The notes beneath the pieces were generated by a model, which saw nothing but the letters and a program-made list of their open reading frames with translations, had not been told where the DNA came from and did no database searches. Of a stretch of DNA of 64,000 nt, positions 21,112-29,400 are shown piece after piece (position 1 is the first letter of the stretch; every line of letters starts with the position of its first letter). The stretch comes from Varunaivibrio sulfuroxidans. GTDB taxonomy: Bacteria; Pseudomonadota; Alphaproteobacteria; Rhodospirillales; Magnetovibrionaceae. The translations under genes and the position numbers were made by a program. The stretch lies in the NCBI RefSeq assembly GCF_029318635.1, contig NZ_CP119676.1:1873001-1937000 (forward strand), read 5' to 3'.

Positions 21112-22071
21112 TCACGTGTTGCTTCCGACCAAACGGGCGTCGTCGAGGGCGCTTAGGTTGTTGGCCGCGATAATGGTCTGCAAATCGGCGACGTAGGCGT
21201 CCCCACGCTGTGAGTATTTATCCAGAAACTGCGCCAAATCCGAGCCATCCAAGGGTGCGCCCCTGCGACGCAACGCGGCACGCTCCCGCCGTAAGGCGCG
21301 GTAGGCGCGGTGGGTATTGATGTTCAGCATGTAGGCGCGCACCGAATCGATCAAGCTGCTGAACGCCCGAATGCGATGGGTTTTGCCCTCGGCGCGTCCC
21401 AAAGGCACGATCCCGGCATCCTGAGACCAAGTCCATTGGCCGAAGATGGCGTTGCCCTCACGCGCGAAGCGCGACGTCCCCCACCCGCTTTCCGTCGCCG
21501 CCTGGGCCAAGGCAAGAGACGGCGGCACCACGTCCAAGCGCACCATCAAGGCGTCGATATCGCCGTGGGCGACGCCATAACGCTCGGTCATGACGTTCAG
21601 CCACAGACGATCGGCCGCGGCGACATGCCGGCCCAGCCGCTTTTCGTTACGAATCTTCCAGGCCCGTCGCCGATCTTTAAGAATTTCTTCGTTGACCTGC
21701 AACACCAGGGGCAACACCGCCTTGAAGAACATTGTCTTGCGTTGCGAAACCTGTTTCAGGTCGCTCAGGGTCGCGGGCATGCGCGCCAATGTCAGTCGGG
21801 GCACGGCGCGCTCGCCGCGCAGCACGGCGTCCAGGGCGTAATCCAACTTATGGTGCGTGCGCGCGTGAACCGCCGAGACGCCGCCCGAGACGTTGCCGGC
21901 GCGCGCCGCCCGCGCGCCGATGTCTGAGGCCGCCCGAAAAGCGCTATGCTTATGCGCGGCGGAAGGGGCGGCGTTAAACGAAGGCGGATTCACCCAGACC
22001 ATCATCGCCACCGACGTCGCCAAGGCGCCAAGGCCGATGGCCAACTTCAGTTTGAACCGTGTCGTGTGCAT
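21112..22071 (-). CDS. Glucosaminidase (Bax/LytG-like) family protein
   Basis: A 319-residue protein with an N-terminal membrane/signal segment (AIGLGALATSVAMMVW) and a C-terminal Bax-like glucosaminidase domain. The hallmark AATESGWGTSRFAREGNAIFG carries the likely catalytic Glu. It is predicted to cleave peptidoglycan N-acetylglucosamine linkages in the periplasm, or to be anchored in the inner membrane. The stretch between the signal and the domain is basic and of low complexity. It is downstream of the Nfu gene on the same strand but separated by 314 bp. Confidence 0.85.
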   Translation of the reverse strand: MHTTRFKLKLAIGLGALATSVAMMVWVNPPSFNAAPSAAHKHSAFRAASDIGARAARAGNVSGGVSAVHARTHHKLDYALDAVLRGERAVPRLTLARMPATLSDLKQVSQRKTMFFKAVLPLVLQVNEEILKDRRRAWKIRNEKRLGRHVAAADRLWLNVMTERYGVAHGDIDALMVRLDVVPPSLALAQAATESGWGTSRFAREGNAIFGQWTWSQDAGIVPLGRAEGKTHRIRAFSSLIDSVRAYMLNINTHRAYRALRRERAALRRRGAPLDGSDLAQFLDKYSQRGDAYVADLQTIIAANNLSALDDARLVGSNT

Positions 22072-22385
22072 GGCCTCATAAGCTCAACAGTTTCAATATC
22101 GTCGCATCGCGCCGGGCGGTTCAATCGGCCCTAGGGCCGTCTTCCGGGTGATTTTCCAATCGACCCGCGATCATCTTCCCGCGATCATCTTCGCCTTACG
22201 CGCCCGTCTTTAGTATCGGCCCCAAATGGGCCTTGCGCAACGACGAAGACAAACGCCGCGCACCCACGATGCGACACCTTTTTATAAATATTTGACTAAA
22301 AAGCAAGTCCAGATTGTGTGCGTGGCACACCGCACCCGTCCAACACCTTGGACGAGCACGGTAAATTCCACATAAAAAATTGCGC
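22072..22385. other. 314-bp intergenic region with palindromes and a short duplication
   Basis: It holds a perfect 14-bp palindrome CGGCCCTAGGGCCG (22126-22139), a 14-bp tandem duplication (CCCGCGATCATCTT at 22164 and 22178), a GGCCC/GGGCC hairpin near 22215, and GTCCAA-CACC-TTGGAC at 22338-22353. An AT-rich patch at 22275-22310 may hold the promoter for the minus-strand glucosaminidase gene. No terminator with a T-run was found. Confidence 0.45.
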
Positions 22386-22931
22386 TTAGTTGACGGCGCG
22401 CACTTCCTGGATCTCGGGAATGTAGTGACGCAGCATATTTTCGATGCCGTTCTTCAGCGTCGCCGTCGAACTGGGGCAGCCCGAACACGCCCCCATCATA
22501 TGCAGATAGACAACGCCATCCTCGAAAGAATGGAACGTGATGTCGCCGCCGTCCTGCGCCACGGCGGGGCGCACCCGCGTTTCCAGCAGTTCCTTAATTT
22601 GCTGGACCACCGGGGTATCGTCGGCGGTGCTGACGGCCGCGGCGTCTTCGCCCATCACCGGCTTGCCCGAGGTGAAATGCTCCATGATCGCGCCCAGAAC
22701 CATCGGCTTGACGATATCCCAAGGTTTGTCTTCGGCCTTCGTCACCGTGATGAAATCGCCGCCCAGGAAAATGCCGCCGACGCCGTCGATTTCGAATAGG
22801 CGCTTGGCCAACGGGGACGCCGACGCCATTTCCGGGTCGGTGAAGTTTGCGGTGCCGCCGCGCATCACCTGCGCACCGGGTAAAAATTTAAGCGTCGCGG
22901 GATTGGGAGTGGCTTCGGTCTGAATGAACAT
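22386..22931 (-). CDS. Nfu-type Fe-S cluster carrier (NifU family)
   Basis: A 181-residue protein starting MFIQTEATPNP. The N-terminal Nfu domain is followed by a NifU C-terminal domain with the cluster-binding GACSGCPSS (CxxC). It carries assembled 4Fe-4S clusters to apo-proteins. GAGGAAAACC before ATG 22931 supports this start; the frame is open nine codons further. It lies downstream of trpS on the same strand, 147 bp away. Confidence 0.93.
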   Translation of the reverse strand: MFIQTEATPNPATLKFLPGAQVMRGGTANFTDPEMASASPLAKRLFEIDGVGGIFLGGDFITVTKAEDKPWDIVKPMVLGAIMEHFTSGKPVMGEDAAAVSTADDTPVVQQIKELLETRVRPAVAQDGGDITFHSFEDGVVYLHMMGACSGCPSSTATLKNGIENMLRHYIPEIQEVRAVN

Positions 22932-23078
22932 GGTTTTCCTCATCAATCTTCGGCACACGAAGGTGCGTGATTCTCGACCCTATTTCCGACTTCTTTGATC
23001 GGTTAATAAATGGTCCGGTTTCGAAAAAAAATCAAGTCGGCGTCTTCACGGCGCGCGGACCGCGAGTATAGGCCCCCT

Positions 23079-24077
23079 TCAGGCGCGGAGGAAGCCGACG
23101 ATGTCTTGAATTTCGGCCATGATCGGCGCCGCGATGGCGCGGGCGCGGGCCGCCCCGTCACGCAAGACGCCGTCGATATAGCCGGGATCGGCCATCAGGC
23201 GACGCATCTCATCTTGGATCGGCGACAGCTTGGCGACAGCCAGATCCGCCAATTCCTGCTTGAAGGTGGAAAACTGCGCGCCGCCGAAACGACCGAGCAC
23301 CGCGTCCATCTCGATCCCGTCGAGGGCGGCGTAGATGCTCATCAGGTTTCGCGCCTCGGGCCGACCAGCGAAACCTTCCTCGCTCACGGGGAGGTCCTCG
23401 GGGTCGGTCTTGGCCTTGCGGATTTTCTTGGCGATAGTGTCGGCGTCGTCGATCATGTTGATTCGCGACAGGTCCGACGGATCGGACTTGGACATCTTCT
23501 TGGTCCCGTCGCGCAGGCTCATCACCCGCGTCGCGACCCCCAAAATCAGCGGTTCGACAATCGGAAAGATATCGCACTTGAAGTCATTGTTGAACTTTTG
23601 GGCGATGTCCCGGGTCAATTCCAGGTGTTGTTTCTGGTCGTCGCCGACGGGCACGTGGGTCGCCTTATAGAGCAGAATGTCGGCGGCCATCAAATTGGGA
23701 TAGGCGAACAGGCCGACCGAGGCATTTTCCTTGTTCTTGCCGGCCTTTTCCTTGAACTGGGTCATCCGGTTCAGCCAACCCATGCGCGCCACGCAATTGA
23801 AAATCCACGCCAGTTCGGCATGGCCGGGGACCTGGCTTTGGTTGAACACGACATGGCGCCGAGGATCGACCCCGGCGGCGATCAAGCTCGCCGCCACCTC
23901 GCGTGTGCTGGCGCGCAGCTGCTCGGGGTCCTGCCACACCGTGATCGCGTGCATATCGACGATGCAGAAAATACACTCGAAATCCGCCTGCAGGGCGACC
24001 CAGTTACGGGTCGCGCCTAAATAATTGCCGAGATGCAGATTGCCGGTGGGCTGGATACCGGAGAAAACTCTGTGCAT
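23079..24077 (-). CDS. trpS: Tryptophanyl-tRNA synthetase
   Basis: 332 residues, the normal class Ic length. It has [12 protein letters not shown] (HIGH-type signature) near the N-terminus and [10 protein letters not shown], the KMSKS loop. It charges tRNA-Trp. It is often adjacent to murJ in alphaproteobacteria; here a GFA-family gene on the opposite strand lies between the two. Confidence 0.97.
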   Translation of the reverse strand: MHRVFSGIQPTGNLHLGNYLGATRNWVALQADFECIFCIVDMHAITVWQDPEQLRASTREVAASLIAAGVDPRRHVVFNQSQVPGHAELAWIFNCVARMGWLNRMTQFKEKAGKNKENASVGLFAYPNLMAADILLYKATHVPVGDDQKQHLELTRDIAQKFNNDFKCDIFPIVEPLILGVATRVMSLRDGTKKMSKSDPSDLSRINMIDDADTIAKKIRKAKTDPEDLPVSEEGFAGRPEARNLMSIYAALDGIEMDAVLGRFGGAQFSTFKQELADLAVAKLSPIQDEMRRLMADPGYIDGVLRDGAARARAIAAPIMAEIQDIVGFLRA

Positions 24078-24276
24078 GGTCGATGGGTCCGCGAAAGGAT
24101 AAACAAAGGATTAAACAAGAGCATCCGGTTATGGCCTTATTCCCAAATTCGGTCAAGGGTGAGGGGGCGCGCGGCGCGGCCGCATTCCAATGCATGATTT
24201 TGCGGAAGAATTGCTTTTCTATCTCTGATTGATATGGTGTGGAGCACCTTCCAACGCATGGCGAAAGGCGAAACCG

Positions 24277-24714
24277 ATGGAATCCGAACACGCCCTCGAC
24301 GGGGGATGCTTCTGCAAGGCGGTGCGTTTGCACATAACCGGCCCGGCGATGTTCGCCGGGCATTGCCACTGTACCGACTGTCAGAAATTCAGCGGCGGCG
24401 GCCACGCCTCGGCGATAATCTTCGCCACAAACGATGTCCACGTCAGCGGCGAGACCGCGAGCTTTCGCTATGCGGCGGACAGCGGCAATCACCTGACCCG
24501 CCATTTCTGCCCGGTCTGCGGGGTGCATCTCTACCATATCAACGACGCCCACCCGCAAATGACCACCATCCCGGCGGGCGCGCTCGACGAGCCCGCGCTT
24601 TTCCGGCCCGCCTTCTCCATCTATGGCGCCAGCGCGCAAGCCTGGGACGCCCCCGACGACACGCTGCCGTCATTCGCCCACATGCCCCCGCGTGGCGCCA
24701 TCGACGACGCATAA
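24277..24714 (+). CDS. GFA family (glutathione-dependent formaldehyde-activating-like) protein
   Basis: A 145-residue zinc protein of the CENP-V/GFA fold. The paired cysteine sets CFC, CHCTDC and CPVCG are present, forming the structural and exchangeable zinc sites. Members include glutathione S-(hydroxymethyl) transferases, but most have no known substrate, so no reaction is assigned. The start at 24277 has AAAGGCGA upstream. It is the only plus-strand gene in the 21-32 kb block, between trpS and murJ. Confidence 0.85.
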   Translation: MESEHALDGGCFCKAVRLHITGPAMFAGHCHCTDCQKFSGGGHASAIIFATNDVHVSGETASFRYAADSGNHLTRHFCPVCGVHLYHINDAHPQMTTIPAGALDEPALFRPAFSIYGASAQAWDAPDDTLPSFAHMPPRGAIDDA

Positions 24715-24723
24715 AAGGCCACC

Positions 24724-26316
24724 TCACGCATCGGGCGTTTTCCCCGCCGATGCGGACTTCCCGCCGCCCAGCATCCTTTTCAAGTCGCGCAGATCGGCCG
24801 CGCCGAAAACCTGCGCCGCGAGCGCGTAACTGAGGAGCCCCGCCCCAACCAAGGCCGCCAACCCCCCGATGCGGCCCAATTGCCCGCCATGCAGCCAGTC
24901 CCCCGCGCCCCATACGTTCAGACCCCATAGCGTCACCAACAGAACCAACACCATGACGACGGAGGCTGCGATCGCACGGGGCAGAAAGCGCGCCAAGCGT
25001 CGATCAAAATCGAGGTGCCCACGCATCATCAAGACCCCACCCAACAGTCCCGCGTTGACCCACGCCGAAACCACCGTCGCCAAGGCGATGCCGACGTGGG
25101 CGAGAGGCCCCATCAGCCACAGGTTAAGGGCGACGTTGACGCCCAGGGCGAAAATGCCGATCTTTATTGGGGTTTTGGTATCTTCGCGGGCGAAAAACCC
25201 AGGCGCCAGGGTCTTCACCAGGACGTATGCCGGAAGTCCCGCCGCGAACACGGCCAATGCCTGGGCGGTCGCCTGAGCCTGCAACGCACCAAAAGCACCA
25301 CGCTCAAACAGCACGACAATCACCGGATGGGCCAATGCGACCAGCGCGCAGGCCGCCGGCAACGTCAGCAATAGGGCAAATTCGATCGCCCGATTCTGAG
25401 CGTGGCGCGCCGCCCCGTCATGGCCCGCCCTGATCTGGCGCGACAGCAGGGGCAGCAGGGCGGTCCCCACCGCGACCCCGACCACGCCTAGGGGCAATTG
25501 ATTGACCCGATCGGCGTAAAACAGATACGAAATCGCGCCCGACGGCAGCAGCGACGCAATCACGGTATCAACCAGAAGGTTAAGCTGATAAATACCCGCA
25601 CCGACCGCCACCGGCGCGATCCGCCGCGCCAGCAGTCGAACATCGGCGCTCAGGCGCGGGCGCACCAGACGCAACCCCATACCCGCCCGCCGGGCGTGTA
25701 TCGCCAGCCAGCCGAGTTGAATCGCGCCGGCCATAAAAACCCCGATACTCAGGGCGTAGGCCGGACTGGGCGCCCACGGCGATATCCCGAAAATCGCCGC
25801 GATCAAGGTGATATTGAGCAAAATCGGCGTCGCCGCCGGAGCGGCGAATTTGCCCGCACTGTTGAGCATCCCGGCCAACAACGAAACCAGGGAAATAAAA
25901 AAAAGATAGGGAAAGGTTATTCGCGCCAAATCGACGGCGAGCTGAAATTTTTCCGGCTCGGAAACGAAGCCGGGGGCGAACACCGTCACCACCCCCCCCA
26001 TCGCCAGTTCACCGACCGCGACAAAGCCCGCCAGAGACCAGAACAGGACGCTGAAGGCCTCCTCGGCGAAGGTTTTCGCCGCCGCTTCGCCCTCGCCCTC
26101 CAACTTGCCCGCGAACAGCGGCACGAAGGCGAGGTTGAACGCCCCCTCGGCGAATAGACGGCGGAACAAATTGGGCAGCTTGAAGGCGACGAAAAACGCA
26201 TCGGCCATCCACCCCGCGCCCAGGGTCGCCGCCACCAGCATATCGCGCACAAACCCCAGAACGCGCGAAATCATGGTCATCGCGCCGACGGTGGCGATCG
26301 ATCGCAATAAGGGCAT
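24724..26316 (-). CDS. murJ: Lipid II flippase MurJ
   Basis: A 530-residue polytopic MOP-superfamily transporter with about 14 hydrophobic segments. The start MPLLRSIATVGAMTMISRVLGF and the FRRLFAEGAFNLAFVPLF loop are family hallmarks. It flips lipid II across the inner membrane for peptidoglycan synthesis. ATG 26316 overlaps the stop of a short repeat-encoded frame (TGATG), so it may be translationally coupled. It lies downstream of glnD. Confidence 0.95.
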   Translation of the reverse strand: MPLLRSIATVGAMTMISRVLGFVRDMLVAATLGAGWMADAFFVAFKLPNLFRRLFAEGAFNLAFVPLFAGKLEGEGEAAAKTFAEEAFSVLFWSLAGFVAVGELAMGGVVTVFAPGFVSEPEKFQLAVDLARITFPYLFFISLVSLLAGMLNSAGKFAAPAATPILLNITLIAAIFGISPWAPSPAYALSIGVFMAGAIQLGWLAIHARRAGMGLRLVRPRLSADVRLLARRIAPVAVGAGIYQLNLLVDTVIASLLPSGAISYLFYADRVNQLPLGVVGVAVGTALLPLLSRQIRAGHDGAARHAQNRAIEFALLLTLPAACALVALAHPVIVVLFERGAFGALQAQATAQALAVFAAGLPAYVLVKTLAPGFFAREDTKTPIKIGIFALGVNVALNLWLMGPLAHVGIALATVVSAWVNAGLLGGVLMMRGHLDFDRRLARFLPRAIAASVVMVLVLLVTLWGLNVWGAGDWLHGGQLGRIGGLAALVGAGLLSYALAAQVFGAADLRDLKRMLGGGKSASAGKTPDA

Positions 26317-26501
26317 CAGCGGCCTCGCGGCGAAAAAGGCCGCGCGGGCATCATACGCGCGGCGGCGGCGCGGGCGCACACGCGGCGCGTGGCTCCATCC
26401 TCGGCGCTCATTCGGCGCGCGGTTCTATCTCCGGCGCTCATTCGGCGCGCGGCTCTATCTCCGGCGCTCATTCGGCGCGCGGCTCTATCTCCGGCGCTCA
26501 T
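26316..26501 (-). CDS. Possible 61-residue repeat peptide coupled to glnD and murJ
   Basis: This frame starts with an ATG that overlaps the glnD stop (ATGA) and ends with a TGA overlapping the murJ start (TGATG). Its first 40 residues are four copies of a decapeptide of type MSAGDRAARR, encoded by the 30-bp tandem repeat. The remainder is Ala/Arg-rich. Perfect coupling at both ends is suggestive, but each repeat unit carries its own ATGA, so the frame may be an accident of the duplication. No homologue is recognised. Confidence 0.3.
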   Translation of the reverse strand: MSAGDRAARRMSAGDRAARRMSAGDRTARRMSAEDGATRRVCARAAAARMMPARPFSPRGR

Positions 26502-26510
26502 TCGGCGCGC
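26391..26510. repeat. Four tandem copies of a 30-bp unit between glnD and murJ
   Basis: Units at 26391, 26421, 26451 and 26481 share GCTCATTCGGCGCGC. Copies 3 and 4 are identical, copy 2 differs by one base, and copy 1 by a few. The last unit (nearest glnD) contains the glnD stop codon at 26498-26500, so the array looks like a tandem amplification of the 3' end of glnD. The copy number is likely to vary between strains. Confidence 0.9.
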
Positions 26511-29299
26511 GCCTTGGCCAAGGGGCGTTTCTTTTTTGCCGGCTTCGCAGGCGCGGCGTCGGCGGGCGGCGCCAACGCCTTCAACAACCGCTGGCGGACC
26601 GTCTTGATCTTGTCCTGCTGATCGACCTTCAGGCCGAAGACGTCCTTGACGTAAAACACATCGACCGCGCGCTCGCCATAGGTCGCGATGTGCGCCGAGG
26701 CGATCTGTAGCCCCAGTTGAGTCAACGCGGCGGTAATGTCATGGAGCAGTCCGAGACGGTTGCGTCCGTTCATTTCGATAACGGTAAAGGTGTTCGACGC
26801 CGTGTTGTCGATCAGCACCCGAGGAGCGACCTTGAACACGCGGGTTCGCGATTTCATCGCCTGGGCGCGCGCCTTGGCCAACTCGCGGACGGGATGAAGG
26901 CGGCCGGATAAGGCCATTTCGATGCGTTCATACAGGCGCGCCAGACGTTCCTCGCCGTCGTAAGCCCCCCCCTCGCTGTCTTGAATCCAGAATGTATCGA
27001 GCGCCATGCCGTCGGTCAGGGTCGTCACCTTGGCGTCAACGATCGACGCCCCCGAAAGCGCCAGCGCCCCCGCCACGTGGGCGAACAGACCGGGGTGATC
27101 GGGGGTATAAACCATCAATTCGCTGACCGCGCGGGCATCATCGACATTGGCCTCGACCATGAACGCGCGCCCTTCTTGCCTCGCGCGGCGAAGCAGGAAG
27201 GCATGACGCACCAACAGATCGGTTTCGACGCCAAGCCAATAGCTGTCGTAACCACGCTCCAAATGGGCCTCCACATCGGCGACGGGCCATTCCTTGAGCC
27301 GTTCGCGCAGGCGTTCATGAACACGCATAACCCGCTGGGCGCGGTGCTCTCCCTTCATGCCGCCGGTCAGCACCTCTTCGGTGCGTTCGAACAGGTCGCG
27401 CAGCAGCGTCGCCTTCCAACCATTCCACACGTTCGGTCCGACGGCGCGGATATCGACCACGGTCAAGATTAAAAGTAGGCGCAAGCGTTCGAGCGACTGC
27501 ACCCGCTTGGCGAAATCGATCGCCGTTTTCGGATCTTCCACATCGCGCTTAAAGGCCGTTCGGCTCATGTCCAAATGATGGCGCACCAACCACGCCACGG
27601 TTTCGCTTTCCCAATCGCTGAGGGCGAAACGCTTGCATAGTTTCAAGGCGACCTTGGCCCCCAATATCGAATGGTCGCCGCCGCGCCCCTTGGCGATGTC
27701 GTGCAGAAAAACCGCCAGATAAAGCACGCGGCGCGACTGGAGGTGTCCGATCACATTGGTGGAGACGGGATGGTCGTCACCCAGTAACCCGCGCTCGATT
27801 TTAGATAAAATCTCGATCGCGCGGATGGTGTGCTCATCCACCGTGTAAACATGATACATATCGTATTGCATTTGCGCCACGACACGACCGAAATCGGGGA
27901 TAAAACGCCCCAAGACCCCCGCTTCATTAAGCCATTTCAAAGCGGTGACCGGGTCTTTCTCGTCACATAAAATATCGAGAAAAACCTTATTCGCCGCCGC
28001 GTCGGCGCGCAGAACCTTATCGATGCGCTTTAGGTTTTGCACAACCATACGCATGGCGTCGGGATGGATATCATGGGTGAACTTTTGGGCGGCGCGAAAC
28101 AGCGACAACAACTTGATCGGATGGCTCTGTAAATCGGCGGCGTCGCCGATCGTCAATCGATTTCCGTCGAGGCGAAACCCTTCAACATTTCGTTTCCGAA
28201 ACGAAAATGACGGCAACGAAAACCGCCCCGGTTGGCTTTTCAGGCCTTCCTCAAGCACCGCGCACAACACCCGCGTCAAATCGCCGACATCCTTGGCGAC
28301 CAAAAAATAGTGTTTCATGAACCGTTCGACCCCGCGCGAGCCGGCACGATCGGTATAGCCCATGCGTTCGGCCAAGGTGCTTTGGTAGGTAAAGCTGATG
28401 ATTTCCTCGGGACGGTCGGCCAGATAGTGCAAATGGCACCGTACCGCCCACAAAAAGCTCTGCGCCTTGGCGAAACGCCGCGCATCGCCCTTGGTGAAAA
28501 CACCCTTCGCCACCAGCTCGCGCATATCGCGCACCCGGTAAAGAAATTGAGCGATCCAGAACAGGGTTTGCAGGTCGCGCAATCCTCCCTTGCCTTCCTT
28601 GATGTTGGGCTCCAGCACATAGCGCGAATCGCCCATGCGATCATGGCGGGCGTCGCGCTCGGCCAGCTTCGCCTTGACGAAGGCCGGGCCGCCCGACTGA
28701 ATGCTTTTCTCGAACAGCGCCTGAAATTTCCGATAAAGCGCTTCGTCGCCCCACAGCAAGCGCGATTCCAGTAGGCTGGTCTGAATGGTGACATCCTCCT
28801 TGGACAGCCGCACCGCGTCACCGACCGAGCGGGTGGCGTGCCCCACCTTCAGCCCTAAGTCCCACAGCATATATAGGATGTATTCAACCACCTGTTCGAT
28901 ATGCGACGTCTTTTTATAGGGCAGCAAAAACATCAGATCGATATCGGAATGAGGAGCGAGTTCAGCCCGACCATAGCCCCCGGTGGCGATGATGCTCATC
29001 CTCTCGCCGGTCGTCGGATTGGCCGCCGGATAGACATAGGTCGCCGCAAAGTCGTGAATGGCCCGCACCAACTGATCAATCAGGTAGGCGTTGGCGCGCA
29101 GAACATCGACGCCAAGCGCGCCATCTTCTTCGAAGCGCCGGCGTACTTCGGCCCGGCCTTGCGCCAACGCATCCTTAAAAATCGCCAGGACTTTACTTTG
29201 GGTCTTGGCGGAATATCCCGACCACGCCACCAACGCCGCCAATTCGCCGGCCAGCGCCTTACGGTGAATCACGGTGCGCGGGTGGGCGATGCGAAGCAT
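26498..29299 (-). CDS. glnD: Bifunctional uridylyltransferase / uridylyl-removing enzyme GlnD
   Basis: About 933 residues from the ATG at 29299 (MLRIAHPRTVIHRKAL, like related GlnD starts); the frame is open to 29350. It has the nucleotidyltransferase motif GGYGRAELAPHSDIDL, an HD domain with FLHDIAKGRGGDHS, and two C-terminal ACT domains (YTPDHPGLFAHV and MNGRNRLGLLHDI). It uridylylates and deuridylylates PII proteins according to glutamine level. It is the nitrogen sensor upstream of NtrBC and sigma-54, which is relevant to the sigma-54 promoter at 15218. Its stop lies in the 30-bp repeat array. Confidence 0.96.
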   Translation of the reverse strand: MLRIAHPRTVIHRKALAGELAALVAWSGYSAKTQSKVLAIFKDALAQGRAEVRRRFEEDGALGVDVLRANAYLIDQLVRAIHDFAATYVYPAANPTTGERMSIIATGGYGRAELAPHSDIDLMFLLPYKKTSHIEQVVEYILYMLWDLGLKVGHATRSVGDAVRLSKEDVTIQTSLLESRLLWGDEALYRKFQALFEKSIQSGGPAFVKAKLAERDARHDRMGDSRYVLEPNIKEGKGGLRDLQTLFWIAQFLYRVRDMRELVAKGVFTKGDARRFAKAQSFLWAVRCHLHYLADRPEEIISFTYQSTLAERMGYTDRAGSRGVERFMKHYFLVAKDVGDLTRVLCAVLEEGLKSQPGRFSLPSFSFRKRNVEGFRLDGNRLTIGDAADLQSHPIKLLSLFRAAQKFTHDIHPDAMRMVVQNLKRIDKVLRADAAANKVFLDILCDEKDPVTALKWLNEAGVLGRFIPDFGRVVAQMQYDMYHVYTVDEHTIRAIEILSKIERGLLGDDHPVSTNVIGHLQSRRVLYLAVFLHDIAKGRGGDHSILGAKVALKLCKRFALSDWESETVAWLVRHHLDMSRTAFKRDVEDPKTAIDFAKRVQSLERLRLLLILTVVDIRAVGPNVWNGWKATLLRDLFERTEEVLTGGMKGEHRAQRVMRVHERLRERLKEWPVADVEAHLERGYDSYWLGVETDLLVRHAFLLRRARQEGRAFMVEANVDDARAVSELMVYTPDHPGLFAHVAGALALSGASIVDAKVTTLTDGMALDTFWIQDSEGGAYDGEERLARLYERIEMALSGRLHPVRELAKARAQAMKSRTRVFKVAPRVLIDNTASNTFTVIEMNGRNRLGLLHDITAALTQLGLQIASAHIATYGERAVDVFYVKDVFGLKVDQQDKIKTVRQRLLKALAPPADAAPAKPAKKKRPLAKARAE

Positions 29300-29400
29300 G
29301 AAGGTTTCGGTCCTAACGGCGAAGGGGATGGAAAGATAAGCCACTTTCATTCTTAAGTGGAATCAGTCCGAAAAACAACGTCCGGCTGACGTGCGCGGCC

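Noticed and set aside
22126-22139. CGGCCCTAGGGCCG palindrome, and other CTAGGG occurrences (about 38063, about 49673) as extra copies of the dispersed element
   Set aside because: None has the following GTCAGGACC or the inner TTTGTGAAAAATG repeat, so they are chance CTAG sites.
22310-22335. GTGCGTGGCACACCGCAC near the Nfu gene as a sigma-54 promoter
   Set aside because: It has TGGCAC but no GC at the required 10-bp distance followed by a -12 TTGC.
26391-26510. Tandem repeat as a CRISPR array
   Set aside because: Units are directly adjacent with no spacers, and no cas genes are present.
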